DNA of 64,000 nucleotides from NCBI RefSeq assembly GCF_018687715.1, contig NC_056760.1, positions 26,232,001-26,296,000 on the forward strand. The letters are read 5' to 3'. The notes under the pieces were generated by a model. The model saw only the letters and a list, made by a program, of their open reading frames with translations, made no database searches and was not told the origin of the DNA. Below are positions 45,565 to 59,010 of the stretch, piece after piece. The position numbers and the translations under genes were made by a program. This DNA comes from Carya illinoinensis (Eukaryota; Streptophyta; Magnoliopsida; Fagales; Juglandaceae). Each line of letters begins with the position of its first letter. The first letter of the stretch is position 1.

Positions 45565-46384
45565 CAGTGGTGGAACCAGGAATTTTTTGAGGGGGGGCCA
45601 AATTTTCTAAAATGCGATACATTGAAATTTAAAAATCATAAAAACATAAATATATATAAAATTAGATCTCGATAATTTATAATATACACGAAAAAATAAA
45701 ATTCTAAAAATAAAACATCTTAATATATGTTTCAAGTTTTTGACGATAATGTTTCATGAAATAATATTAATAAAATATTTAGAATTTATTTACTTCGTAT
45801 AAACTATCAAATGATTGTTTAGAATGTCATTTTTCATTCTAGTATATATGTAAGCTAGTTTATTAAATTTTATGTAAACTCTAGATATTTTCATGTCACA
45901 TTAAGTATATAATATTATAATAGATATCTTAAATAAGATTTTTCTTGCTCAATGAAGTTTAGAGGATAAAATCTCTCAACTATTTTTCATATAGATCACC
46001 AATCTTAAATGATTTTTCTTGTATTTTTATTTTGGATTCCAAATTAAAAAGCCTAATATTGTATAACAAAAAATTTTAGATTAATATTAGTACGTTTATT
46101 ATTTCTCTTAAACTTAGTTTTGATTGAATTTTGGTGAGACCACATTCTTGAAAATAAATAATATATATGAATTATACAAAATTTTAAGACTATAGGAAAA
46201 AAATTGAAAATATTTTTTTAAATATATTAAAATTTTATAGAATATATAGAGATTATAAATATTTTGGAGGGGCCATTTTCTATATTTATAAAAAAATATA
46301 AATAAAAATTAAGGTATTTTGATTTTTCAAAAAACTTTTGGGGGGCCCATGGCCCCCTCTTATGTGCATGTGGTTCTGCCACTG
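45565..46384. mobile_element. Non-autonomous hAT element, 820 bp
   Basis: Ends CAGTGGTGGAACCA and, inverted, CAGTGGCAGAACCA, each followed within about 30 bases by a GGGGGCC block. It is flanked by the perfect 8 bp duplication GATGGCTT at 45,557-45,564 and 46,385-46,392, the hallmark of hAT transposition. The interior is AT-rich with no gene. Confidence 0.92.
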
Positions 46385-46392
46385 GATGGCTT

Positions 46393-49300
46393 ACTCTTTC
46401 AAATGTACATTCTAAGGAAAAATGCACTTTCCAACCTTCAACTAACAGAATTTTTGCACTTTGATAGTTGTTGCGTGAAAAGTGTATCTCTTTAGTTTAG
46501 TTTTGAGTTGACATGCATATATTTATGATGCCACTTACTAGCCCAAAGAATGGTTTCTTATTTGCTTTACTTACTCAAGTTAGCCAATGTTTATCTGTTG
46601 GTGTAATGATGGAGTATTTTGACTATTAAAGTTTCATCATTACTCACTTTTGTATTCCTTTTCTGGTTTATCATTAGACATATTTTCCTCATTATGGCTT
46701 TCAATATCTGATTTGTCTGTTTTTGCTATTTTTCAGATTTGGTCTTGAACTTTGGTAAACATTCCACCCAGTATTTTGAATGGCTTTGTGGTGCAAACTT
46801 TGGATGACTAAAATTGACAAGATTGGAAGTGAAGACAATGTTGAATTAATGGAACGGATCTTTTGTTTGTTACTGGCCAAACTAGATGAATTAATGGAAT
46901 TTTTTTAGCACTTTTTGTTGTTTGGATTTTAATGAAACGGGGTGCTGCTTGGACAGTACATCTTTTGTGTCCAGTTGTAGAGATGTACTTAGTGTTACTT
47001 ATGTAGTGTAGATTTGGAATTATGTGTGCAAACACTTGTGTTATGGAGATGCTATAGTGTAGTTTGAATGACGTTCTGATTATATGCAATGGAATGAGGT
47101 TTTGTGGCCTTCATTTATATGTAGTAAAATGAGGTTTTGAATCTTCTGATTAATCGATTTGATGTCCTGATTCTTTTACACTTCAACAAAATAGTACCCC
47201 TTTTACATATCATATTACCCTTTTACATATCAGGATTTACACTTCTTGAAAATATTACACTTGAAGAAAATGGAACACTTCCATTTTCACAAAAATGCTA
47301 CACTTCTTGAAAATATTACACTTAAAGAAAATTCTTTGGTAGTGTGAGAGAATGGTTTTTGAGTATGGACCATTGATCCTAGCCAATGCAGAGCGCAGCT
47401 GACCCTGGGGACCTTAGGGACTGATTGCTTAGTCATGCATCAAAGTAACTATACTCAGTTACTTTAAAAATAGAAACTTAAGACAAGTAATGAAGTCAAA
47501 TTTGCTTCAAAATTATAGCAACAAAATAAATATTTTTCATAGGGTCAAGAGACCTATTTTCTAAAGGGTCAAGAAACCTCTTTATCTCCTCTTTGTACTT
47601 GTATAGGATCTAATTGTTAGTTACAACCAAAAAGAAAAAGGGAAAAAAATTAGGAACCATAACCTGTAAGATTGATTAACTTGCATAAATGATCAAGTCA
47701 TTCGCATATTAACTCTTACAAGTCCACCATCAGACCATTCAGCTCCAGTAACTCACAACAAAAATAGTTTCCATACCCCATTCAACCATTTTACATGCAC
47801 ACATTTACCCATAAATAAAAACTAAACACATTTAACCATTTCCAATCACACATTAAACCATTATCAAAACAGCTACAGTGACACTCATCAACCATCAAAT
47901 TCCTCAAATTGATCAACTCCAAATTTCTCAGCTGCAGTGTCCTTTGCATGTTGAACCTTCAATGTATATACTTGTAGCAACCAAGGAAAAAAAAACTCAT
48001 CACATGTATGCATAACACTATTAGATGTAAATTCACAAAGACTGAAATTACCCATCTCCCTTTACACAATTAGTAGGCCAAGACTCAACTCAAACACGAG
48101 AACTGATTTGCACTAAGTTCCATAGGGGCAAGCATGGCATATCCTGAAGATACTCAAAATGAAAAATTAAAACAAAGACATTAAAAATAGAACGTTGTAA
48201 GAAGATATATAACGTGAGAAAGGTAATTTTCTCACATTAGATGATAGGATTTGTGATCTCTATGACCTTTTTGTTGACGTAAAAACATTCATGTTTTCTC
48301 TGCCATTTCTTGAAAAATTGTTCATTTGCATAGGAAACTTTTCTTATTTTTTTACCACTATATAAGTCTAGAGTTTTCATTAAAGGTTACTACACTAGCA
48401 ATCTGTGCGTCACAAGAAATTGTCTTCTGAGTTGTTGTTGTTGTTACAGGCTTTTAAAAGTGCTAAAATCATATTGAATTGGCTTTAAGCCTCAATAAGT
48501 TGTTATGTAATTTCAACCTCCCAAACAATATCACAGCTCTACTCTAAAATGTATATGGTATCTTCTAGTACATCTTTATAACATCCTAATCAAATTCAGA
48601 ACCTGAGCAACAAAGAATGTTCTAAATGCATTTCCATGGAAGGTCTAAGCTTTGTTAATGTAATCTTTTCTTAGAAGGCAATGAGAGAGAATTGGACCAG
48701 CACTGCTATCTAAGAAACGGTATATAAGCTATAAATTTTCTAGTGGCCAATATCTTTCAATTAATAGCAAAGCGATATCCTTTCAATTCATTCCAACATG
48801 GTACTTTCCTTTAGCATAATAACTATTTCATGTTAGAACTTCTAGTCTCACGTCAAAACATTTATTGAACTTCTACTCAATTAACTTTGACTCTTTAGAG
48901 TTCAATGATTGGTACAAGAGTCAAAACCGTAAATTGAATGACTCGAAAATTCATGAATACTTGGTCAATTTATATGCATGAATTTCATAGACTTGGTTAG
49001 TTCAAAGATTACTAAAGAAGATAAAGCAGTATACAATATTACAATTACATAATCTTCATCAATTATTTGTGGTTAGTATTGTTCACCCAATGTTTGACTT
49101 GTGATGCATTGGGTCAACAATACTAACCACACTAAAGCACAAGTTTAATTTAATAGTTGCCCTGACTTGTGATTTTTTTTTTTACTTGACTTAATATCCT
49201 GCATTTTCACAACAGCTAAAACAAGCTTTAAATAAATAAATAACATTTTCGAATCGAATCACTGTGAACAGACAGAAATGCAAGGAAAGGCACAACTAGA

Positions 49301-50025
49301 GAGATCTAGAGGTCAAAGAACGAAGAAAAAAAAGCAATGAAATGACACCGCACGGATCAGGGCATTGAATGTTTGATTTAGAGCTGCATTTTCAAGCGTG
49401 CACGAGGGATTAGTAGATCCAAGAAGAGATGAGAGTGAAGCAAATCAAGTTAGCTTAAACGTATATGTGATGCTCTGACAATGCAATGGTGGTAACAAAC
49501 CAGGTCGGCTACAAGCAATTTCATGAAGATGAAGATGAATAAATACTTTAGGGCCATATATCTCTTTAGCAGATTTATAATTCTAACTTAAGAAAAATAA
49601 TTCTATCTTATTTTTCTATTAATATTTAGGTTTTATAATATTATAGTCTCACTTACCTAACACCCCTCAAATTCCAATCTTTGGACTCAAAGTCAAAGTT
49701 ATCTTGTTTATCAAATTGCCAAATACAATTTAGTGGTGCCAAGGCCACCGAAAATTCTACACATTTTTTCTACCGAATAGTGTAAACTTTTTTTTTTTAA
49801 TTTTTGTTTCTATTTTTTTCAAACATTTTTTAAACCCATTTAAAGATTTTTAAATATAAAAAATAAAAAATATTAAAAACATTTCATTAATCATTAAGTA
49901 AATTTTTTTTAAAATAATCTGTATAAGACAGTTATACACTTTTTTGGTGACCTATCATTTCTCATTATAATATTATTGATTTTAATTATTGGGCAATTTG
50001 TAATATTTTTAGATTAATTTGTATT
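46393..50025. other. Intergenic DNA without recognised genes
   Basis: No trustworthy frame. It contains a direct repeat of ACACTTCTTGAAAATATTAC followed by ACTT(G/A)AAGAAAAT near 47,230 and 47,300, and a 24 bp-arm hairpin at 49,069-49,130. 46,735-47,100 has transcript-like composition but no protein. A T9-run and AT-rich DNA lie near 49,790-49,960. Confidence 0.5.
49069..49130. repeat. Long near-perfect hairpin, 24 bp arms and 14-base loop
   Basis: GTGGTTAGTATTGTT-CACCCAATG at 49,069-49,092 pairs with 49,107-49,130 with a single mismatch (C opposite C). It could be a miniature foldback or a small-RNA precursor. Confidence 0.85.
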
Positions 50026-50033
50026 ATTATAAT

Positions 50034-51199
50034 TAGGCCTGTGCATATGATCCGAAAACCTGTATGATCCGAGTGTCCCGAACCGACCCGACCCGGCATT
50101 TGACGGGTCACTAATGATCGGGTCACCAATCCGATAAAAACAAAGGGTTTAAATTTTAGTGTTAAACCGACCGAGTATAAATTCTTCTTCCTTGTCATTT
50201 CTCTCAAACCCTAACCTCCAAGTACCATGCGGGCGGCGATGTCATTCTGCATCTTGAAAATACTGAATTCATTTAAAACCTATGAGGGTAGAGAAATAGT
50301 AGAACGAGTAGGGGATAAACTCTGTAAGACGAAAAGAAAGAGGAAGCATTAGGGGACGGCTTTAATGGAGGCTTTGAAGGTGAGCTCGCAGCCTTTCGGA
50401 CACCTCTTTCGCTTCACATCTTCTACTGCTTCTGCTGCCACATGCTCCAAAATTGGATTTCTCAAGTGCTCCTCTTCTGCATCTTCTGCTGCCATCGCAA
50501 CCGCTACCTCTAGCCTTAACTGGCGATCATCCCCTTCAGAGAACAAATAAAACCAAGTAAAAAAAATCATATGGAAAAACCAACTCCATTTCTATAGAGC
50601 TGCAACCCAAAAGCCTTTGATGGAGAAAAATATGGAGCAGACTTCCATCATGATCAAGCCCAATGGTGTCTAGTGATTTTGCTTGTTTTCTGGGTTTTCA
50701 TTTGTTATAGATCTTGTTGTTGGGGGATTTTTTATAGATCTTGTTGTTTGGGGATTAATTTGTTGGGGGATTTTTGCTTTCAATAAATCTGAAGTCGATA
50801 ACTCGTCACTAGATACATTTTTTCTTGGTTGTCCTGATCTCTGCAGTAGTCACCTCTGTATTTGGTTGATGAGGGTTTTAAAGAAATAACAGAATTTATT
50901 GGCCGAATGATCTAAAAATGTATAAGCTTAATCTATGATGCAACTTGCTTTTCTTGGTTGGATTCGGAATTTTCATCTATAGAAAATGGGTACAAACAAG
51001 GTCTACCGATGAAGAAGAAGGACCAATATTTTCATTTTTTTTTTTTTTGAAATAATAAATGAAGACCAAGTCGGGTCATACGGGTTCGACCCGATTATGT
51101 TTTTGACGGGTTGGTTTGGATCGGGTTAGCGCCTTGAATTGTGGAATTCGGGTCGGGTCGAGCACAAACCCGATATTTTCAGTGCGGGTTGCAGCCCTA
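50034..51199. mobile_element. Non-autonomous hAT element, 1,166 bp, with gene-like interior
   Basis: Ends TAGGCCTGTGCA and, inverted, TAGGGCTGCAAC. It is flanked by the perfect 8 bp duplication ATTATAAT (50,026-50,033 and 51,200-51,207). Both subterminal regions are packed with GACCCGA/TCGGGTC words, as in many plant hATs. The interior 50,170-50,900 is not repeat-like: it has an AAACCCTAACC leader-like start and an open frame of 61 codons beginning MEALKVSSQPFGHLFRF at 50,365, possibly a captured or decayed gene. No family is recognised. Confidence 0.85.
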
Positions 51200-51207
51200 A
51201 TTATAAT

Positions 51208-53570
51208 AGATTAAAATACTTAGGCTTTTATGTTTTATGCTTTAAGCAACATTTGTTTAATTTTATATTATATGTAAATTGTAAAATATAATTTTTCTTT
51301 TATTTTAAGACATATTTTAATTATTGGAAATGCTTTGTGCAGGGACCAAACCATGGAACATTGAATGAACATTAAAACGAGCAGATCAGTAAAACGAGCT
51401 TGTAATTCTAACCACAAGCTAGGCATAACCCAAATACATTAAAAAGGGTCATATTCTAAATTATATAAAACAACCACTTGAAAATTACGATTATTGACAT
51501 TACGCACCCAAACAACTATTCCTTAATTAAGACTTATTCCAACCAGCATAACAATGATTCTAAATAATAATAAAAGAATATATTATATTTTTTAAAAATT
51601 TGCATTTTAAGTTTATAATTTTAAGGGGATGTTTGGAAATGAAATGAGATGAAAATTTTTTAAATAATAATAAGATAGTTTGTAAATAGTAGTGAATAAA
51701 TAAGAGAGAAAAAGTTAAATAAAAAAAATATTATAAAGTTTAAATATTATTAGAATATTATTTTTTTAATATTATTTTTATTTTGATATTTGAAAAAATT
51801 TAATTGTTTTTTGTTTTTTATTTGAAAAGTTTGGAGAGTTGTAATGATTAGTTTGAAAGTATTTGTATTTGAATGATATTTAGAAACGAAAAATATTTCT
51901 AAACACCTCTAAGTATATAATATAAAAAAATAAAAAAATAAAACCTCAGTTACTCTGTCAACTAAAACTATTGGACAACTCATCTTATCTTATCTCACTA
52001 TCCAAAAAACGTCTTAATAGGTTCAACATTATTCTCAACTTATCTCATTTCATTTCATTTCATCATTATAATATTTTCAAATTCACACATAAAATATAAT
52101 AAACAATCTAATTTTTTTAAATTCTAAAATAATAATAATATTAAAATATAATATTCTAATAATATTTTGTTAAACTTTTATATAAAACCATCTTATCTCA
52201 TCTAATTATCCAAATAACGTCTTAGTAGGGCCAACATTATTCCAGGTCCATTTTTTTATGTATAGATATAGAATATCTCAATAATTGATTAAATAGAATC
52301 ATTAATATTATAAAAACTCTAATTTATAAAAAGAAATTGATTAAAATACATGGAGATGACATTTGGATCAATATGTATTGAGGTATACCTTTTGAAAAAA
52401 TTTTCTTGTCATCTTCACACTTCACACATCACATTTATTTTAATTTTTTATAATAAATATATAGTATGTGGATGATAAATAAAATAATTCAATTATTTTA
52501 ATAAGAATAAAATGAAATAAAAAATATAAAAATATAAAATAATATTTTAATATATAAAGTGTGTGGTGTGAGATGATGTGTAACATTCATCATATCTTTT
52601 AGGCTAAAATACTATATCAGGGAAATGATATTTCAATTAAATTTCATTGAGAAAAATTATTGATTTAAATTTTTTTGATTAATAATTAAGAAAGTATATT
52701 TTTGATAAATTTATGATTTTTTTTCTTTTTAAAAACCAATTAAAAGGTTTAAAAAATGTTTTAGAAAAAGCAAACAAAATAATAAAGTTTGTTTACTTAG
52801 TGACTTTTCTCGGTGGTATTAGTGGGTGTGTGCAGCAGCAACTTTCTCATAACCAATCACCAATGGTCTATTGAGCATTTACACCTATAAGTGTATTTTT
52901 ATTTTTTATTTTTTTTAAATATTAATAAATGTATTGAATTAGGTTTTATTTTTTATTTTTTTGATATTAAAATAAATATTTTTTTAATATTTAAGAAAGA
53001 AAAAAGAAAAAATAACACAATCAAGGATTAAATCGATATACCTTGGATCTCCATAAAGTGATCCTTATATTATATGTACACATAATTAGGGAGTGGACTA
53101 TTTGGCTCCCTAAGTATCATTTGACCGTCGGTATATTTGTATTTTTTTAATATTTTTTAATAAAATTAAACATTTTTAAAAAATATACTAATACATTTAA
53201 AAATTATTTCTTTAATTATTGAAAAATGCTATTCTTACCAATGGTTTTTACCATTGGTTTCTACTGCTTTGAATTTTATTATTATTTTTTATTTAATGAT
53301 TAAATAAATATTTTTAATAATATTATGAATTTTTTTAAAAAAAATTTAAATATGTTAAAAATATACATATAAAAATATAAAAAAAAAATCTGAAAAAATG
53401 CATAAGCGGGAGCCCTAGTAGGAGCTCCCAGCAGTTGAAGTAGCACCGCCCCTAATTATTAAGCGAAAAAAACTTAAAAATTTTAACGAGTGATCAATTA
53501 GAATGTTAACGGGCGGTATAGTAGCTTTTTTTTTTCATAATTAATTACTTGACATTTTTTAATAAAAAAT
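51208..53570. other. Intergenic, AT-rich, MITE-bearing DNA upstream of the S-acyltransferase gene
   Basis: No gene is seen. It contains the MITE at 51,625-51,909 and related fragments at about 51,965-52,020 and 52,030-52,225 (TTATCTCA..CTATCCAAA, AATTATCCAAATAACGTC). Long A/T stretches follow at 52,440-53,400. Confidence 0.55.
51625..51909. mobile_element. PIF/Harbinger-like MITE, 285 bp
   Basis: The left end GGGGATGTTTGGAAATGAAATGAGATG and the inverted right end GAGGTGTTTAGAAAT match (cores quoted). TAA stands at 51,622-51,624 and 51,910-51,912, as for a 3 bp Harbinger-type duplication. It shares the TGTTTGG..GAGATGAG pattern with 31,708-32,082 and 58,511-58,713. Confidence 0.7.
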
Positions 53571-54042
53571 AAATTAATGAATATTACGCGCGTAAAACCT
53601 GCACGAAATTAAACATCCGCCTCCGAACTCATTGTTGCCAGAGAGGAAAAAATAGGCAGAGATGGAGAGAGAGAAGGAAAGTTTGGCGAGAAAAAAACAG
53701 AAAGATAGAATTTTTATCTCTTGGCATGATCCGTCTGAAACAGAAACAAAAACAAAAATCTTTGGTGGAGCGGAGAGGCAACTGGTTTTTTTCAATCCAG
53801 CGTCCTCTTCCCTCTCTGTCTTTCTCATCACCAGCCTTTCCAACCTCCATATCTAATTCACATGCGAGTATTGTATACAGAGTCACCATCCTTTTTTGTG
53901 AATATTTTTGTGGGTACGGTTTGGTATATGCAATGGATGCTGAGGAAGATAAAGTGGGGTTGTGATAAGAAGAGTTCTCTTGTGGTTTGATGCATAAACA
54001 CCCTTATCTGGGTTCTGGTTTGTTCTTCTTCCTGGTGACAGT
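53571..54042 (+). promoter_or_regulatory. Probable promoter and 5' leader of the S-acyltransferase gene
   Basis: GC rises and purine-rich sequence (GAGATGGAGAGAGAGAAGG near 53,658) appears directly before the gene, typical of plant leaders. Short upstream frames at 53,662-53,965 could act as uORFs if they are in the transcript. The transcription start cannot be placed from sequence alone. Confidence 0.4.
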
Positions 54043-57000
54043 ATGGACTCAGATGCTAAGAGCAAGAGGCTCTACAAAGTTTGGAAGGGAAATAATGTGA
54101 GTTTCTCTACGTCTGTATTCAATTGGGTTCGCATTCATAAATTGTGTACTGGGTATTTTTCTTCTTTTTGAAGAAGGGAAGTTCATGATTGTGATTTTTG
54201 GAAGAGAAATTCTGTGATTTTCTCTACTCTACAAAGTTCATGATTGGGCATTCAACATGATAAGCGCAAGAGGCTTGACAATTTTGATTTTTAAGTTCAT
54301 AAATTGCATTGGATGTTTTTTCTTCTTCTTTTTGAAGGGAGTTACTAAAATGTGACAAGTCCATCCTTTTCATTCTTCTTGTGTTGGGTTCCGCTCTTGT
54401 TCGTCGTCTGGTTGGCTTTAAATACAAATTTTGTTTCTATATTGGTCCGAATGAGTCATCCTCCATTGATAACTAGCAAGATTTGAATTTATTAGTTAGG
54501 GAGCTCAGTGTATATCTTTGTTAACGTGATTAGAGGCAACAAACGAACGAATCGAAACTGATTGTTGAAGTCCTCCGGTTGTAGGTTTCTATTTTTTCAG
54601 AGTAGAAATCTTTTGAATTAATTATTATCTTATCAGTCCCTACAGCAAAGTAAAGAAAGAAAATTTCTAAGTTCTTGTATTTTTCAGAAGGAATTTTCAA
54701 AACTTTCAATTGAAGCCTCCTAGAACTTTCCCACAAACATAGATGACATTTAAAAAAAAAAGGTTAGGTTTAAGAAGAAATACAGTAGTTTTTTTCTTTC
54801 ACCAAAACGAAAAACTATATAGTTTTATGTTTTTCTTCTTTCCACTTCTTTCTTCACGTATGTGTGCGCGCTCGCACTCAAATTTCTCAAGTGAAACTGC
54901 ATTTTATTTTCTTTTTATCTGTTGACTTTCCTTAGTGTTTCATTCTTTTCTTCTATGCGCCATGTTTGTCATTTCATGATTTTATAAACGATTTTTTGCT
55001 GTTGTATTGGCACATTGATGTTCTTTATATTGACCCATTTATAAATAGATTTATCTTTTTTTCAAGTGGAGATAGAGTAGTGCCTATTTGACAAGCTGAT
55101 TATCCAGATCCTGAAAGTTCTTGATGTACAAAGGATCATGTTTGCACGATTTTTCTCTCACTCACTCTATCTCTATTATTTGCAGCAATGCGTAACAAAT
55201 TGGCTCTACTTTATATCATTATACGAATTGGCTCTACTTTATATCATTATTCTCTTTGCAAACTCGCTTCGAATGCACTTTCTGATGTGGGGAAGCCTAC
55301 CACAGCAGCTAACATTCAAAAAATTGTGTTTTTAAGTTTTTAGTGAATGTTCTGGTTCACAGTAAGCAGTGTCTTTACACATTGACTTTTAAGTAATGGA
55401 ACTCAATTGTTCAAAATAACAAGGATGGATGACCAAACACTAACTACTCATAATCTATCTTGGCATGCAGAAATGGAACCAAGGGGGGGCCACAGGGGCC
55501 ATTCCCCCCCACCCCCCCGCGGCACATTGGGTTTTGAATTTTAATACAAGTACCTTATATGTATATACGTATATGGTAAAAAGAGTTTGGCCCCATCAAA
55601 ATTATAATTCATTTTCATATAGTTGATAAATTGCTAAAAAAACCCAACACATTTAACCAATAACGTTTATTTTTATAAACTATCTACAAAAGATAATTGT
55701 AAAATGAAACAGTCTTCCTCATCTACATCTCTTGAAATCCTAAGATGAATTTCAATTCTAAGTTGTTTTGTTCTGATTATTACCCAATACAGTTAGGTTG
55801 AAATACCTTAAATGTGGGTTAATTTTGTATTTATGTTTTCTAGAGGTGTGGATCTAATCAGCTTATACAAATACATATTTTAAAAATATGTTCTCTATCT
55901 GCAATGAAATGCAATTTTTTTTAAAGTTGTAAAGAAAAATTATATAATTACTATCATCTCAAAAGATGAAACGTTTTCACCCAAAATGGTAGGCCACTAT
56001 CCCTTACTCTTTTAGTTTTAGACTCAAAATGAGGTAATTGATTATATGTTTCAACACCATTTGGCTCCCCTAGACTAGAAGTTCTTGTTCTGTCCCTGTT
56101 GGCACGTACAACTCCCCCTTCCCTCTGCCAGTAATGTTGAATGGTTGAAACTATAAAAGTCTGGGCTTTATGATGATGTATTGGGTGCCAACAGATTATT
56201 ATTTTCATTCACCCTTCCTTGCAGGGGTTGCAATGAGCAAATCTGACAAAATTTACTTCTTCAAATTAAGATAGTCTCATAAGACTAGAACCGATTTAGA
56301 CTCTGATATTTTTGCAGTCTCTTGCCGTTTAGTTTATTTTGGTATGATACTGAGTGGAGGTCTTCTTTTTAATTTACTTTTATGTGATTTGTGTGTAGGC
56401 TGTAGCTTACTTGTCTTTAAAGTTTATGCTCTTTAAAACTCTAGAGAGATGTGCTTTGGTTTGTTAATGAAGCTAGCTATTTAAGGATGTCTATTGTGGT
56501 TGATTCAAAATTAAGATCCAGAACTACTAGTATGGCATACTTGCACTGATGATGCCTTTTCTTGGTTTTGTCAGAAATTTTTGTGCGGTGGGAGATTGAT
56601 CTTTGGTCCTGATGTGGCATCCCTGTTGCTATCCACACTTCTTATTGGTGGCCCCGCAATGGCTTTCTGTATAAATATATATCTTAAGATCAAAGATGTG
56701 AACAACAAGGACGATCATCTTTGGTGTCTTGTGTTGTTTGTTGGATTAATCCTCACTTTTTTGGTAAGTATTTACATTAACTGTCTATCTCCCAGTTGTG
56801 ATGACTGTCTCCAAAACCATGCATGCTCAAAGCTATTCACATAGGCGCATGTGTAGAGAGAGAGAGAGAGAGAGATCATTAAGGATGTAATGATGCTTGA
56901 AGTTTCTACAAATGCATGGATAATTCCACATGGAAGTGGAATACCTTAGCTTTTCTCTAGCCCCCCTTACCCAAAAACAAAATCCTGGAAAAAACTTGGT

Positions 57001-58923
57001 GTAGTGATGGAGAGGAGAGAAGGAATGTCTATGTTATTGACTCAATCATTACGGATAGGATGATGCCTGAAATTTCTAGATATCACATGGAAATGAAATG
57101 CCTTTGCTTTTTTCTAAACACCCTCCCCCCCAAAAAATAAATAAATAAATAAAAGGCCCTGGTGAAAACTTGGGAGCAGTTCTATCTATGTTTTGGACAT
57201 GGCCAAGCTAGGGACTACTCTCAGGAAGAGATCCAAATTAGTTTTGGGTTCATTACCCCACAACTAGCCAAATAACCCTGGAATGAGTCTGGTTTGTTTC
57301 TGCAGTGCTTAATTTTTTGTACTGTTTGGATTTCAGTGAAGATATTCTATTCCCAGGTTTTCTGTAAAATCAGCATATGTGCATTCTTCTTTAGTATATT
57401 GATTCTGTTATCAACTTTGGGCACCATCCCTCCATCATGCACTACAAAAACCAAGATGTAATGATTTCAATATTATGGTTTTTGTTATTGATTTTCCCAT
57501 GGAGAATGTTTTCATCACTTCTTTTCCTGGTGCTACAGTGAGAGCTTCTTCTTGCTTTTACAGATAAATAACCCGTCAACATTTGTGCAGGATTTAATTC
57601 TTCTCTTATTGACCTCTAGTAGAGATCCTGGAATAGTCCCTAGAAATTCAAAGCCTCCGGAATCAGATGAAGCATTTGATGCAACTACACCATCTATGGA
57701 GTGGGTTATCGGTAGAACTCCTCACTTGAAACTACCCCGGACAAAAGATGTGCTTGTGAATGGACATTCTGTTAAAGTGAAATACTGTGACACGTGTTTG
57801 CTCTATCGCCCACCTCGCACTTCTCATTGTTCCATCTGCGATAATTGTGTCCAGAGATTTGATCATCATTGTCCATGGGTCGGTCAGTGCATTGGATTAG
57901 TAAGTTCTGTTTTTTTCTGCTTGCAGTTTTTTCTTTTTTCTTCTAAAAGTAAAATGATATGTGACTAATGGTGGCTGAAAACAAACTAAATTGAGATACA
58001 AGCATTTCAAAAAAATCAAATTTGGTAAAGTTGAAAGGGGATCTCGCCCACAACATAGTCCTTTTGGATATTTCAAGAAAATAGATAATATGTTTCATTA
58101 ATTTGATCTTAAAACTATGGAAGTAATTAATTTGAATGTGAAGGGGAAAGTTTTTTAAAATGTGCCCCTATTTGACATTTTATATCCCTTCCTCTTTCAA
58201 AACTCAATATAGGAACTCTATCTCAAGCCATCCAACTCATAGTTTGGAATGCCATTCACTCCAAACTTAGTTGATTTCATTTACAATGCTTATGGAAAGA
58301 TAAAATGATTGATAAAATTCAAAGAAAGAAAAGAATATAGTGATGAAATAATCAAGTGACATCATAAGCCTGTAATTCTCCAGCTTCCTCTGTAAAATAC
58401 TGGTTGAGTTGTTAATGTTGAAGTGTAACCAATTCTTTGTTGTCACGTATTTTGAATCACTAAAAATTGTGTTCATTCTAATCGATTGACTCTCATTTCT
58501 GTATACAACTGGCCTCGTTTGGTTATGCAGTTCAAATGAGATGAGAAAAGATGTTGAGATAAGATGTTTTGTTGAAAATTGAATAAAATATTATTATAAT
58601 ATTATTTTTGTTGAGACTTGAAAAAGCTGAATTGTTTATTATATTTTGTATGGGAGTTTGGAAAAGTTGTAATGATTATATCATATGAGATGAGATCAAC
58701 CAAACTAGCCCTGAATCTTTTCGAGGTCTTCTGCAAAATTTTTAGTAAAAAACTTCAATAGACAAATTCAAAAATTATTTTGTTTTCCTCCCAAATTGTG
58801 TCATTGGAACATTATTATCTGAGGTATGCATCAATATTTTGATGACAATTTTAACCATAATTAAAAGTGAAAAATTAAGTAGTCCACGGCTTTCCCTCTT
58901 CTACAATTTTGTTTTGATTTACT

Positions 58924-59010
<87 letters not shown>

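Noticed and set aside
53574..53889. Minus-strand genes over the S-acyltransferase leader
   Set aside because: Shadow frames of purine-rich leader sequence without family features.
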